Positions 34,277 to 43,833 are shown, numbered from the stretch's first letter. The stretch: 64,000 bases of DNA from Rs1 sp036960485 (GCA_036960485.1 JBALXS010000001.1:88858-152857); one strand, 5' to 3'. Notes: a model not told the origin generated them from the letters alone. A program made the numbers and translations.

Positions 34277-35725
34277 CTATTGAATAGCATCTCCAACACG
34301 TACAATTTTCAGTGTATTAGTGCCACCTTGTGCATCAACATAATCACCTTTTGTGATAACTACTAAATCACCTTCTTTTGCGCTACCTGTTTTGACAACT
34401 TCATCAATAGCACGTTGGTTAATTTCGTTGGTTTTCATGCTGGCTGAACTAAAAGGAATGGTGTGAACGTTACGGTACATAGCCACTTTAGTTTGCGTTT
34501 CTGGGTTATCTGATAACGCAAAAACAGGTAACGTAGTACGCAAGCGGGTTGCTTGTTTAGGAGTTGCTCCGGATTCAGTCATACAGATAATTGCTTTTAC
34601 ACCTTCCAAATGGTTTGCAGTATATACTGCTGCCAATGCAATGGTTTCATCGATATTATCGAACTGCTCGTTAAGGCGGTGTCCTGATTTAGCTAAATTT
34701 CGGCTAGACTCTGCTCCGCGACAAATTCTATCCATCGCTTCAACTGCTTGTACTGGGTATTGACCAGCGGCTGTTTCAGCTGAAAGCATTACAGCATCAG
34801 TGTGATCAAATACAGCATTCGCTACATCTGAAACTTCTGCACGAGTTGGCATCGGGCTGCTAATCATTGATTCCATCATTTGAGTCGCAGTGATAACAAC
34901 TTTGTTTAAGCTGCGTGTGCGCTGAATGATATGTTTTTGCACGCCAACTAAGGTAGCATCACCAATTTCAACTGCTAAGTCACCACGTGCGACCATGACA
35001 ACCTCAGAGGCTCTGATAATGTTATCTAGCACTGCATCATCAGCAATTGTTTCAGCTCGTTCAATTTTTGCCACTAATCCAGCTTTAGAGCCAGCAGCAG
35101 TTAGCAAAGCACGTGCTTCATGCATATCGTGCTCATCTCTAGGGAAAGAGACAGCAATGTAATCGGCATTAATCTCAGCAGCAACTATTATGTCAGCTTT
35201 GTCTTTGTCAGTAAGTGCTTTTGCTGAAAGCCCACCGCCTAAGCGGTTAATACCTTTGTTGTTAGAAAGAGGCCCCGCGGTGATTACTTTTGTGGTGATA
35301 GAATCAGCAGCAACGTTAGTAACTTCAAGCACAACTCTGCCATCGTCAAGTAGTAAAACATCGCCAATACTTGAGTCGGTAATTAGCGCTAAATAGTCTA
35401 TTCCAACTTGATGTTGATCACCATCTTCATAGCCAAGTTTAGCGTTTAATGTGAAAGTAGCGCCTTCAACAAGCTCTATTTTACTTTCTCTAAAACGAGC
35501 AATACGAATTTTTGGGCCTTGTAGATCGGCTAAAATGGCAACAAATACATTGTTCTTTACTGCTACTTCTCTAATTATTCTAGCGCGTTCACGGTGATCA
35601 TCAGCTTCTCCATGAGAGAAGTTAAGTCTTAAAACGTTTGCCCCTGCCAATATAATCGCTTCGATTTCTTCAAAGCTGCTTGTAGATGGACCTAGTGTGG
35701 CAACTATTTTAGTGTGTCTTAACAT
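34277..35725 (-). CDS. pyk: Pyruvate kinase
   Basis: Makes pyruvate and ATP from phosphoenolpyruvate and ADP at the end of lower glycolysis. The 482 residues carry TKIVATLGPSTSS, NFSHGEADDH, ADLQGPKIRI, the metal-binding stretch with AKIERAE and VMVARGDLAVEIG, TATQMMESMI and PTRAEVSDVANAV. It lies 29 bases after gap on the same strand, so the two lower-glycolysis genes are co-transcribed. Confidence 0.97.
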   Translation of the reverse strand: MLRHTKIVATLGPSTSSFEEIEAIILAGANVLRLNFSHGEADDHRERARIIREVAVKNNVFVAILADLQGPKIRIARFRESKIELVEGATFTLNAKLGYEDGDQHQVGIDYLALITDSSIGDVLLLDDGRVVLEVTNVAADSITTKVITAGPLSNNKGINRLGGGLSAKALTDKDKADIIVAAEINADYIAVSFPRDEHDMHEARALLTAAGSKAGLVAKIERAETIADDAVLDNIIRASEVVMVARGDLAVEIGDATLVGVQKHIIQRTRSLNKVVITATQMMESMISSPMPTRAEVSDVANAVFDHTDAVMLSAETAAGQYPVQAVEAMDRICRGAESSRNLAKSGHRLNEQFDNIDETIALAAVYTANHLEGVKAIICMTESGATPKQATRLRTTLPVFALSDNPETQTKVAMYRNVHTIPFSSASMKTNEINQRAIDEVVKTGSAKEGDLVVITKGDYVDAQGGTNTLKIVRVGDAIQ

Positions 35726-35754
35726 AATTAACTCTCTTTTATAGCTCTGATTTA

Positions 35755-36765
35755 TTACGACTGAGCGGGTGCATTCATGAGGGACAATGTGTTATCTAAC
35801 ATTCTGTTAGAAAAGCCCCATTCGTTATCATACCACGACATGACTTTAACTTGGCGTCCTGAAACTTTAGTTTGCGTAGCATCAAAAATAGATGATAGCG
35901 GATTATGGTTGAAATCAATTGAAACCAGTGGAGCTGTATTAAACCCTAAAACGCTATTCTCTTGACTAGCGGTCTGCATTATTTGATTGATTTCTTCAGC
36001 ACTAGTCGCTCTTTTGGCGATAAAACTAAAGTCGACCACAGAAACATTGATGGTTGGTACGCGCATCGCCATTCCATCAATTAATCCTTTTAGTTCAGGA
36101 AGCACTAAGCCAACAGCCGCTGCTGCGCCAGTGCTTGTCGGTATCATAGATTGTGTTGCTGATCGGGCTCTGTAGGGATCGCTATGGTAAGTGTCAGAAA
36201 GATTCTGATCATTGGTATAGGCGTGGATAGTTGTCATTAAACCAGATTCTATACCAACGCTTGCATTTAAGGCTTGTGCAACAGGTGCTAAGCAATTTGT
36301 AGTACATGAAGCATTAGAAATTATTTGATGTTCTGCGCGTAAAATTTGATCATTAACACCATGTACAACAGTAGCATCCACTTCTTTGCCTGGGGCTGAA
36401 ATAATAACCTTACTCGCGCCTGCTTCAATGTGCGCCTGAGCTTGATCTCTGTGCGTGAAAAAACCAGTGCACTCGTAAACAACATCAATGTTTAGCTTTT
36501 TCCAAGGTAAATTCCTGGGTTCACGCTCTGCAAACATCGCTATAATATCATTGTTGACCGTTAAAGATTCAGCGTCGTGATTGATATCACCCTTGAAAGG
36601 GCCGTGTACAGAGTCGTATTGAAAAAGGTGGGCATTCATCTGCGCCGCACCTAAATCATTTATTGCAACGACTTGTATGTTGTCTCTGTAGTTGCCTTCA
36701 TAAAGCGCTCTTAAAATATTACGTCCGATTCTTCCAAAACCATTAATAGCAACGCGAATAGTCAT
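35755..36765 (-). CDS. gap: Glyceraldehyde-3-phosphate dehydrogenase, type I
   Basis: Oxidises glyceraldehyde-3-phosphate to 1,3-bisphosphoglycerate with NAD. The 336 residues contain the NAD-binding NGFGRIGRNILRAL, the catalytic cysteine in SNASCTTNCLAP, the phosphate-site TGAAAAVGLVLPELKG and WYDNEWGFSNRML. An erythrose-4-phosphate dehydrogenase is a possible close relative, but coupling to pyk and the ED cluster favours glycolysis. A perfect palindrome TTGTAATATTACAA stands about 86 bases upstream. Confidence 0.95.
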   Translation of the reverse strand: MTIRVAINGFGRIGRNILRALYEGNYRDNIQVVAINDLGAAQMNAHLFQYDSVHGPFKGDINHDAESLTVNNDIIAMFAEREPRNLPWKKLNIDVVYECTGFFTHRDQAQAHIEAGASKVIISAPGKEVDATVVHGVNDQILRAEHQIISNASCTTNCLAPVAQALNASVGIESGLMTTIHAYTNDQNLSDTYHSDPYRARSATQSMIPTSTGAAAAVGLVLPELKGLIDGMAMRVPTINVSVVDFSFIAKRATSAEEINQIMQTASQENSVLGFNTAPLVSIDFNHNPLSSIFDATQTKVSGRQVKVMSWYDNEWGFSNRMLDNTLSLMNAPAQS

Positions 36766-37492
36766 AATAAACCTCTATATTGTAAAAATTTACTTAATAT
36801 TACTCCTTTTTAGGTTGTTTGGTAGCTATTTGTGTAATTAATCTTGTAATATTACAACATAAATAGATCTGTTGTTCTTGATTTAAAAATACTAGTTAGT
36901 TGACATTACCTAGAGGTGATTAAATAGAGTTTGATTTACGAGTGAAGTAGTAATTAGATATTTAAGTCGTCATAGGTGAGCGCTTCATATAAATAAGCTG
37001 CGGTTTAAGTGGCTGTTGTCGATTGCTATTTTAGATAGTGAGAAAGTTATAACTGCGTTGTTGTAAATATAGTTATAAATAAAGGCAGTTAAAGTTTTTT
37101 TTGAAATTAGAGCGCAAATTTTTGTAGTAGAATATCATCAATTCTAAGTAGTCTTCATCCTGAAACGGAACTGTAGCTAGAGTGGATCAATGATTAAAGT
37201 TGCGTATGACTAGATATGGACGTTTGCTTATTGCAAATTACTAGCCCTAGTAGTACAGGTTAATCCCGTGAGGCGTTTGCAGTAGGTGTCTGTCTCTGGA
37301 TGGGAACTAAGTAGATTTATTGAATATGATTCTGCGATAGTGAAGCACTGATGTGGTAGGTTACAAAATATTGGGTAATTAGGATTTCAATAGTGAAGGT
37401 TTTATCTAAGGTTTTGAATATAGTCAGCAGTTTTGTAAAGTATTAATATTTAGTTGCCGAGTTTAGGGCCAGCATAATAATAGGTGGAAAGA
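36766..37492. other. Long divergent spacer gap / edd
   Basis: 727 bases without a recognisable gene between divergent gap and edd. The gap side has the TTGTAATATTACAA palindrome. About 37160-37320 is less AT-rich than the surroundings and holds several GGA motifs (around 37171, 37183, 37217, 37297); a leader RNA or small RNA is conceivable but not demonstrated. A weak HexR-like site (TGTAGTAGAATATCA, 37123-37137) is also present. Confidence 0.4.
36844..36857. promoter_or_regulatory. Perfect palindrome upstream of gap
   Basis: TTGTAATATTACAA is a perfect 14-base palindrome centred about 86 bases from the gap start codon. Its core GTAATATTAC is shared with the site upstream of zwf at nearly the same distance. 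It is likely an operator for a regulator of sugar metabolism; HexR is the obvious candidate, although its published spacing is a little longer. Confidence 0.6.
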
Positions 37493-39298
37493 ATGCATAG
37501 TGAAGTAAGCAGAATAACACAGCGTATTATTGAACGTAGTCGAGCTAGTCGTAGTGACTATGTTAGTCGAATGCAGCGCGCTGAAGAATCTGGAGTGCAT
37601 CGCGGTGTCTTGTCTTGTGGTAATTTAGCGCATGGTTTCGCAGCTTGCAATGCCAGTGATAAATCAGCATTGAAAATGACGAATGCTGTGAATATAGGAA
37701 TAGTTTCTGCTTACAATGATATGTTGTCAGCGCATCAGCCATTTCAATTCTATCCAGAAATATTTAAGAAAACCGCGCACCAAATGGGCTCTGTTGCGCA
37801 GTTTGCTGGTGGCGTGCCAGCTATGTGTGATGGAGTGACGCAAGGGCAGCCAGGCATGGAGCTAAGCTTATTTAGTCGCGATGTGATAGCGATGTCAAGT
37901 GCTATAGGCCTCTCCCATAACATGTTTGATTGTGCGGCATATTTAGGTGTGTGCGATAAAATAGTCCCGGGGCTATTGATTGGCGCATTAAGCTTTGGTC
38001 ACCTACCGACTATCTTTGTACCAGCAGGGCCTATGCCTAGTGGATTACCTAATCACGAAAAAGCACGCATTAGACAGCTTTATGCAGAGGGGAAAGTGGA
38101 TCGTACAGCGTTACTTCAATGCGAATCAGATTCCTATCACAGCGCAGGTACTTGTACCTTTTATGGTACCGCTAATAGTAATCAGCTAATCGTAGAGTTA
38201 ATGGGGCTGCATCTACCAGGCTCTTCATTTATAAACCCTGGTACACAATTACGTGATGCACTGACTAGCGAAGCATGTCGCAGGTTGATTAAACTGACAA
38301 GCCAAAATGGTGGATTTACCCCGCTATACGAAATTGTCACTGAGTATTCAATTGTTAATGCAATTGTAGCTTTGCTCGCGACAGGGGGATCCACCAATCA
38401 TACTATGCACATTATAGCGATCGCAAAAGCCGCGGGTATTATTGTTGATTGGGATGATTTCTCAGAGCTTTCAGCGGTTACTCCACTGGTAACCAAAATA
38501 TATCCCAATGGGCAGGCTGATATTAATCATTTTCAAGCCGCTGGTGGGACTTCATACCTAGTTAGAACGTTACTTGCAGGTGGATATTTGCATGAAAATG
38601 TTAAAACTATTATGGGTGATGGTTTAAAGCACTATACAAAAGAGCCTTTTTTGGAAAATGATAAAGTTGTTTGGAAAGAAGGGCCAACTACCAGTTTAGA
38701 TCTTCAGGTTATATCCAGCTTCGAACAGCCTTTTAGTGCAGAAGGTGGCGTGAAGCTGTTAAAAGGAAATTTAGGCAGAGCGGTTATTAAAGTATCTGCG
38801 GTGGATATAGAGCATCAAATAGTAACAGCGCCAGCTATTGTGTTTGATGATCAACATGAAATTGCTAAATATTTTAATAAAGGGCTGTTAAATAAAGATT
38901 TTATTGCAGTGGTTAGGTTTCAAGGGCCTAAATGTAACGGTATGCCAGAATTACATAAGTTGACCCCTTTTCTTGGATCATTACAGGATAAAGGCTATAG
39001 AGTTGCCCTTGTGACAGACGGGCGAATGTCAGGAGCGTCAGGTAAAGTACCTGCAGCTATTCATCTATGGCCAGAAGCGAGTGAAGCTGGGCTAATTGGT
39101 AAAATTCAGAATGGCGATATTATCAGTCTCAATGCAATAACTGGAGAGTTGATATTGCAAGTAACTGAGCAAGAGTTAAGTTTGCGCGAGCAAGCGAGCA
39201 TAGATAATACGGTCAATAGCCATGGTATGGGTAGAGAGCTGTTCGCACCACTGCGCGCTCAAGTTTGTTGTGCAGAATTAGGCGCTAGTGTTTTTTAG
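37493..39298 (+). CDS. edd: 6-phosphogluconate dehydratase Edd
   Basis: Dehydrates 6-phosphogluconate to KDPG, the committed step of the Entner-Doudoroff pathway. The 601 residues match Edd end to end: ITQRIIERSRASRSDYVSRM, GNLAHGFAACNASDK, SAYNDMLSAHQP, GGVPAMCDGVTQGQPGMELS with an iron-sulfur cysteine, LSHNMFDCAAYLGVCDKIVPG, GTCTFYGTANSNQ, ATGGSTNHTMH and DGRMSGASGKVPAAIH. The ATG at 37493 has AGGTGG upstream; a GTG three codons earlier falls within that site and was rejected. It begins edd-glk. Confidence 0.97.
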   Translation: MHSEVSRITQRIIERSRASRSDYVSRMQRAEESGVHRGVLSCGNLAHGFAACNASDKSALKMTNAVNIGIVSAYNDMLSAHQPFQFYPEIFKKTAHQMGSVAQFAGGVPAMCDGVTQGQPGMELSLFSRDVIAMSSAIGLSHNMFDCAAYLGVCDKIVPGLLIGALSFGHLPTIFVPAGPMPSGLPNHEKARIRQLYAEGKVDRTALLQCESDSYHSAGTCTFYGTANSNQLIVELMGLHLPGSSFINPGTQLRDALTSEACRRLIKLTSQNGGFTPLYEIVTEYSIVNAIVALLATGGSTNHTMHIIAIAKAAGIIVDWDDFSELSAVTPLVTKIYPNGQADINHFQAAGGTSYLVRTLLAGGYLHENVKTIMGDGLKHYTKEPFLENDKVVWKEGPTTSLDLQVISSFEQPFSAEGGVKLLKGNLGRAVIKVSAVDIEHQIVTAPAIVFDDQHEIAKYFNKGLLNKDFIAVVRFQGPKCNGMPELHKLTPFLGSLQDKGYRVALVTDGRMSGASGKVPAAIHLWPEASEAGLIGKIQNGDIISLNAITGELILQVTEQELSLREQASIDNTVNSHGMGRELFAPLRAQVCCAELGASVF

Positions 39299-39438
39299 CA
39301 TTGGTAAAGTTGATTGATTCTAGCTCAAGAATAAAGAGCATATTGTAAATAGAAGGTGCTGCTCTCTATTTTATTTGTTTACTATGTTTGCATATTTAAA
39401 AATTAATGAAGGCGGGTCATTCTTGTGGAGAATAAAGA

Positions 39439-40422
39439 TTGAGTTTCTATGCGCTAGTTGGTGATATTGGTGGTACTAATGCGCGCTTCGCTCTAGTTGA
39501 AAAAGGCAGTGTGCAGTTACAACATATAGTTGTATTAAGCTGTAGTGACTTTGAAAATTTTGACGATGCTTTTGCTTATTACTATCAAAGTATAAATGTA
39601 AAGCCATTAGGTATTGCATGTATATCATTCGCCTGTCCAATAGCTGAAGAAGTAGCGATGACAAATAATCATTGGGCTTTCAATGTAACAGCGATGCAAA
39701 AGAAACTGCAGTTGGTGCAGTTTGATTTACTTAATGACTTTACTGCCATGGCTTACGGAACGTTGTTTCTAAATGAGCAAGATAAAGCATCTATACAAAT
39801 AGGGAGTAACAACCACTTACAGGATCCTCGTCTGGTCATAGGGCCCGGAACTGGGTTGGGTGTATCAGGTTTAGTGCCTATCAAAGCATATTCTAACGTT
39901 GATAATGACAATATTGAATGGCAAGCGATAGCAACAGAGGGAGGACACGTTTCCTTTGCGCCATTAAATAAATTGCAAACCGAAGTGTTGTGTATTTTAC
40001 AGCGTCAGTATTCACGCGTTTCAGTTGAAAGGTTGCTTTCAGGCAATGGCATTCTCGTTTTGTATCTAGCACTTTGCGAAATACATGGTCAGCAAAGTCA
40101 GTTTTCGACACCAGCTGAAATTACGCATGCAGCCAAAGAGCATTTGTGTGACTTAGCTGTATTAGCTATAAATACCTTTTGTGAAATACTGGGTGCTGTT
40201 ACAGGGGATATGGTTTTAGCGCAAGGTGCGCGTGGCGGTGTATATTTGTGTGGAGGAATCTTGCCGCGAATAAAAGAAATATTACTTAGCAGTGAATTTA
40301 CGACAGCTATGTGCGATAAAGGGCGCTTTCAACAGTATTTAGCTGATGTGCCTGTTTGGTTGTGCGATGCCCAGTATCCAGGGTTATTAGGTGCTGCAGG
40401 TGCTTTGCAAATAAAAAAATGA
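39439..40422 (+). CDS. glk: Glucokinase
   Basis: Phosphorylates glucose with ATP to give the substrate of Zwf. The 327 residues fit the bacterial Glk family: VGDIGGTNARFALVE as the phosphate loop, LLNDFTAMAYG, IGPGTGLGVSGLVP, TEGGHVSFAP, LSGNGILVLYLAL, GARGGVYLCGGILPR and PGLLGAAGAL. The start codon is TTG at 39439 with TGGAG eight bases upstream. It lies 140 bases after edd. Confidence 0.95.
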   Translation: MSFYALVGDIGGTNARFALVEKGSVQLQHIVVLSCSDFENFDDAFAYYYQSINVKPLGIACISFACPIAEEVAMTNNHWAFNVTAMQKKLQLVQFDLLNDFTAMAYGTLFLNEQDKASIQIGSNNHLQDPRLVIGPGTGLGVSGLVPIKAYSNVDNDNIEWQAIATEGGHVSFAPLNKLQTEVLCILQRQYSRVSVERLLSGNGILVLYLALCEIHGQQSQFSTPAEITHAAKEHLCDLAVLAINTFCEILGAVTGDMVLAQGARGGVYLCGGILPRIKEILLSSEFTTAMCDKGRFQQYLADVPVWLCDAQYPGLLGAAGALQIKK

Positions 40423-40488
40423 GTAAAGCCTTAGTGGATGATAATAATATAAAGGTATTTACAGCGTTTTCTTTGTTAGGGAGTTTAC

Positions 40489-41493
40489 ATGCAAGAAAAG
40501 TTTATTGGTTTTGCGAATGGCATTCATCAAATACAGTGGTTTAATAAAGATGTTTGGCTCATTGTGCAGCCGTGGGGGCAGCTCGTTGTTGCAAAGTTAG
40601 GTGCGCAAGTATTGCATTATCAACCTGTAAATCAGCATGCTGTTTTTTGGATAAACAATATGCCACAAACAAGTGTAGATGCTAATGCGCTTAAGAATAA
40701 TGGTGCTTGTGAATCTGGTTTTAGCATTGACTCAAACTCTGTAAAAGGTTTGATAAAAGGTGCGGAAAAAAAATCTGGAAATAAAGAAAAAGATACCAGA
40801 GGAGGCGTGCCTTTATGCTGGCCTTGGTTCGGTCCTCATGTTAGTGATGATCAACAGCCAAACCATGGTTATGCAAGAATCTCCCCTTGGCAGCTACAGC
40901 AACATGACTTACAGGATGCTAGTTCACACAATGCTATATCTGAATTTGTGGAAACTGCAACGAAACTAGTATTTTCTCCTGCAGTGTCTATCTCAGACGT
41001 ATTGAGTGTTAAGTTTGAAATAGAAGTTAGCCACAAAACTTTAAAGCTTAGCTTAATTACGACTAATATAAGCGAGCATAAACAGGCGCTCACGCAAGCA
41101 TTGCATTCATATTTTACTGTAGGTAATAGTGAAAAAGTTGTTATTGAAGGCCTTAAGCGATACGAATATTTTGATAAATTAGATAAGCAACGCTTAAAAC
41201 TGCAAGACAGCGAGCTAACGAACATCACTGCTATTGATAGAATTTATAAGCATCACGATAGTGTTAGAGTTATTGATGAAATATTACAACGAGAAATTAT
41301 AGTCAGTAAAAGTGGCAGTGGCTCTACTGTTCTTTGGAATCCGGGGCAACTACATAAAAACTATGGAATTACTCAAAAGCAGAAACAGTTTATTTGTGTG
41401 GAAGCTGCTAATACTGATTATGAGCAATTAATATTAAAGCCCGCTGAAAGTGCAATAATACGGCAGTGTATTACTTTAAGGCCTTTGAATTAA
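40489..41493 (+). CDS. D-hexose-6-phosphate mutarotase-like protein (YeaD type)
   Basis: Aldose-1-epimerase-fold protein predicted to interconvert alpha and beta glucose-6-phosphate. The 334 residues include TRGGVPLCWPWFGPH, NHGYARISPWQL with a conserved His-Gly-x-Ala-Arg, the catalytic-region QALHSYFTVG, and VLWNPG near the end. GGGAG stands before the ATG. Its position after glk, with 66 bases between, fits a role in feeding beta-glucose-6-phosphate to Zwf. A lysine-rich insert around residues 85-103 is unusual. Confidence 0.87.
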   Translation: MQEKFIGFANGIHQIQWFNKDVWLIVQPWGQLVVAKLGAQVLHYQPVNQHAVFWINNMPQTSVDANALKNNGACESGFSIDSNSVKGLIKGAEKKSGNKEKDTRGGVPLCWPWFGPHVSDDQQPNHGYARISPWQLQQHDLQDASSHNAISEFVETATKLVFSPAVSISDVLSVKFEIEVSHKTLKLSLITTNISEHKQALTQALHSYFTVGNSEKVVIEGLKRYEYFDKLDKQRLKLQDSELTNITAIDRIYKHHDSVRVIDEILQREIIVSKSGSGSTVLWNPGQLHKNYGITQKQKQFICVEAANTDYEQLILKPAESAIIRQCITLRPLN

Positions 41494-41506
41494 CAAAAAA
41501 GTAATG

Positions 41507-42175
41507 CTATAAACACTGCTGTGCTTGGTTTGAATCTAGTTTTTGAATATAGCTTTTATGCACCCAGCCACTTACTTTTTGATAAGCTATTTTACACCAT
41601 TTTCCTGTGCAGCTGTAACGTTTGATACAACTAGTATTGAAAGCGATAGCGCCCATCTTTTTGCTTTTATAGTTAGTTTTTTGGCGCACGTTTAGAGTGT
41701 CGTTATTTTTTACTTTTACGACTTTAACCCAAGAAAAAGGAATATCGCTTTTTTGAGTAGCACTCACAACTTTAGATGCTTGTTGTTGACTTGCAGTTCC
41801 AAGAATTGCATTGCAGTTGTATGATGTTGTTTGCTTTTGAGTTAGTTTATTAAGTACTGTTTCACTGGTAGCGTATTTTTTATTGTCAAACTCCACTAAA
41901 CAAATACCTTGATTACAGCTGTATAACTTAATACAGCTCGCCCCTGCGTGAATAACGTTTCTAGCGTTGTTAACTTGCGGCAAAATTTGTACACTGGGAA
42001 TGCCTTTAGAGCTGGAATTAGTTAAGTAAACGGCTAGTTTAGATTTGTCAGCATCATCAAATATTTTTTGTACTTCGTTTATTTTTAAATTAGAAAATAA
42101 ATTTTCGGCAAGTAGTGATGTACTAGTAAGAGCAAACACTGCCGATAAAGAGATTGAAATAATATACTTAATCAT
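41507..42175 (-). CDS. Exported protein with two SH3b-like, cysteine-rich segments
   Basis: 222 residues with a signal peptide (MIKYIISISLSAVFALTSTS to LLAE). A C-terminal bacterial SH3 domain is clear (NDTLNVRQKTNYKSKKMGAI, then CKIAYQKVSGWVHKSYI). An earlier related segment shares the pattern CIKLYSCNQGIC versus CIKRYSCTGKWC, so the protein seems to contain a duplicated unit stabilised by disulfides. SH3b domains often bind peptidoglycan; no catalytic domain is seen. It converges on the mutarotase gene with only 13 bases between. I do not recognise a named family. Confidence 0.7.
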   Translation of the reverse strand: MIKYIISISLSAVFALTSTSLLAENLFSNLKINEVQKIFDDADKSKLAVYLTNSSSKGIPSVQILPQVNNARNVIHAGASCIKLYSCNQGICLVEFDNKKYATSETVLNKLTQKQTTSYNCNAILGTASQQQASKVVSATQKSDIPFSWVKVVKVKNNDTLNVRQKTNYKSKKMGAIAFNTSCIKRYSCTGKWCKIAYQKVSGWVHKSYIQKLDSNQAQQCL

Positions 42176-42354
42176 TCTAATGCCTTATGTTTAAATAAAG
42201 TAATTAAAAACTTAGCAGCCGTTCAACTATCTCGATTTATAAGATAGAGCTGTGCTGTCGTCTGGTTTGATATTAAATTTTTATCGATTAGCTTTTTAGA
42301 TATAAAAATTGATGATAATTCATGAAAGTGCTATAAAATTAATAAGTGCCTTAT

Positions 42355-42816
42355 TTAGTATATGCCAAAATCTAAACCACAAGCTATGTTTTCTCCTAAG
42401 TTTTTGCATTCAACTAAAAAATTTTCATGCCATTGACCGCTGCAGATAATTTCAGGCTGAACCTGCTTCCATTTCAAACCTTTGCAGATGCTTTGAATGG
42501 CTATGTTCGTTCCCGTTCCGTCGTGGCCTGCCCGTATATAATAACTAAAAGGTAAACCTTGTTTTTCCTCTAAGCAAGGGTAGTAAATACGATCAAAAAA
42601 ATCTTTTAGCGCGCCGCTCATATAGCCTAAATTCTCAGTAGTACCCAAAATAATGGCATCACAGCTAAGAACATCAGCGGCTGTCGCTTGTAAGGGAGGA
42701 ATCCAAGTGATTTCGAGATTCTCCAGTAGATGTTTATTACCCCCAGCAATTATTTGCTCAGCCATTTTTTGAGTATTTGGTGAAGGGGCATGTGCTACGA
42801 GTAACAATTTTTTCAT
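42355..42816 (-). CDS. Flavodoxin-like NAD(P)H-dependent FMN protein
   Basis: 153 residues with a flavodoxin-like fold: phosphate-binding loop near the start (LLLVAHAPSPNTQKMAEQI), then DAIILGTTENLGYMSGALKD-type FMN contacts, FFDRIYYP and IRAGHDGTGTN. It resembles the NADPH-dependent FMN reductase/flavodoxin_2-like proteins. Redox partner unknown. It lies 39 bases after the DUF5062 gene on the same strand and may be co-transcribed with it. Confidence 0.75.
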   Translation of the reverse strand: MKKLLLVAHAPSPNTQKMAEQIIAGGNKHLLENLEITWIPPLQATAADVLSCDAIILGTTENLGYMSGALKDFFDRIYYPCLEEKQGLPFSYYIRAGHDGTGTNIAIQSICKGLKWKQVQPEIICSGQWHENFLVECKNLGENIACGLDFGIY

Positions 42817-42855
42817 TTTATAAAGGCGACAGTATTTGGATTAGGTGTGTGAAAA

Positions 42856-43122
42856 TTAATTTTTCTTTAATGGGTGGTCCGCTGGTAATTGTTTCTCTAT
42901 CCATAAAGAAAGCTTATGTTTCATTCCATTACCGTCTTCTTTATCTAATGGGAGAGGTACTATTAGTTTGTCTTGCACTAATAAGCGGTATATCGCTTCC
43001 ACTTTTATGCTCATGGAGTCTGAAGGGTCGAATTTCCCAGCACCGCGCTGTTGGATATAAACAACTCCGACCCTTATAGCTTCTTTCAATAACGGAGCTT
43101 CTTGTTTTAATTGTGACTTCAT
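42856..43122 (-). CDS. DUF5062-like small protein
   Basis: 88 residues, soluble, charged. The pattern LLKEAIRVGVVYIQQRGAGK, FDPSDS, IYRLLVQDKLIVPL, and KHKLSLWIEKQLPADHPL corresponds to what I remember of DUF5062, found in Vibrio and other marine gammaproteobacteria; function unknown. It is divergent from the metallo-hydrolase gene and upstream of the flavodoxin-like gene. Confidence 0.65.
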   Translation of the reverse strand: MKSQLKQEAPLLKEAIRVGVVYIQQRGAGKFDPSDSMSIKVEAIYRLLVQDKLIVPLPLDKEDGNGMKHKLSLWIEKQLPADHPLKKN

Positions 43123-43203
43123 AAATTATCCTTAAAAAGTGTTATAGCTTGAGTTATTAATTTACAATCTTATAAAATTTTTATAATGATCGGTGTTTAA
43201 AGT

Positions 43204-43833
43204 ATGCAATTTAAAATTATTCCTGTAACTGCTTTCTCGCAAAACTGCACAATACTTTGGTGCGAAGTTACTAACAAAGCGGTTGTAGTAGATCCAGGCG
43301 GAGATATAGAAAAAATTATAGCCTTTTTAACGGAACAACAGCTAGTGCTAGAAAAAATTATCTTAACCCATGGGCATTTAGATCACGTTGGAGGTGTTGC
43401 TCAGTTATTAACACTTTTTCAGGTTCCTGTTGAAGGGCCCCATGAAGCGGATAAATTCTGGCTTGATGGATTAATAGAGCAATGCGCTATGTTTGGTTTT
43501 GAACAAGTCGATAGTTTCTCTCCTACGCGCTGGCTAACAATGGGTGACGAGGTTGTTTTTGGCGAGCAGCGTTTAGCGGTTTTGCACTGTCCTGGTCATA
43601 CTCCCGGCCATGTTGTTTTCTACCATGAGGAAAGCAAGCTTGTGCAAGTCGGCGATGTTTTGTTTAACGGCTCTATTGGACGAACAGATTTCCCACAAGG
43701 TGATCATCAGCAATTAATAAATTCTATTAAAGAGGTATTATTACCGCTGGGAGATGATGTGTCCTTTATACCAGGCCATGGACTTATGTCAACATTGGGT
43801 TATGAGCGCAAAAACAACATGCACATTCAATAG
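43204..43833 (+). CDS. Metallo-beta-lactamase-fold hydrolase, YcbL/glyoxalase II-like
   Basis: 209 residues. The metal-binding motif LTHGHLDHVGG (HxHxDH) is complete, with further ligands in CPGHTPGHVVFY, QVGDVLFNGSIGRTDFPQGD and PGHG. The short length and the SIGRTD motif match the YcbL-type hydrolases, which have glyoxalase II-like activity, but the true substrate is unknown. It stands alone on the plus strand. Confidence 0.88.
   Translation: MQFKIIPVTAFSQNCTILWCEVTNKAVVVDPGGDIEKIIAFLTEQQLVLEKIILTHGHLDHVGGVAQLLTLFQVPVEGPHEADKFWLDGLIEQCAMFGFEQVDSFSPTRWLTMGDEVVFGEQRLAVLHCPGHTPGHVVFYHEESKLVQVGDVLFNGSIGRTDFPQGDHQQLINSIKEVLLPLGDDVSFIPGHGLMSTLGYERKNNMHIQ

Noticed and set aside
36766..37492. Definite CsrB/RsmZ-type RNA
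   Set aside because: Four or five GGA motifs in 140 bases without a clear set of stem-loops or a terminator are not enough to call it.
40760..40969. Open frame overlapping the mutarotase gene in another frame
   Set aside because: The mutarotase frame carries conserved motifs over this stretch; the overlapping frame has none.
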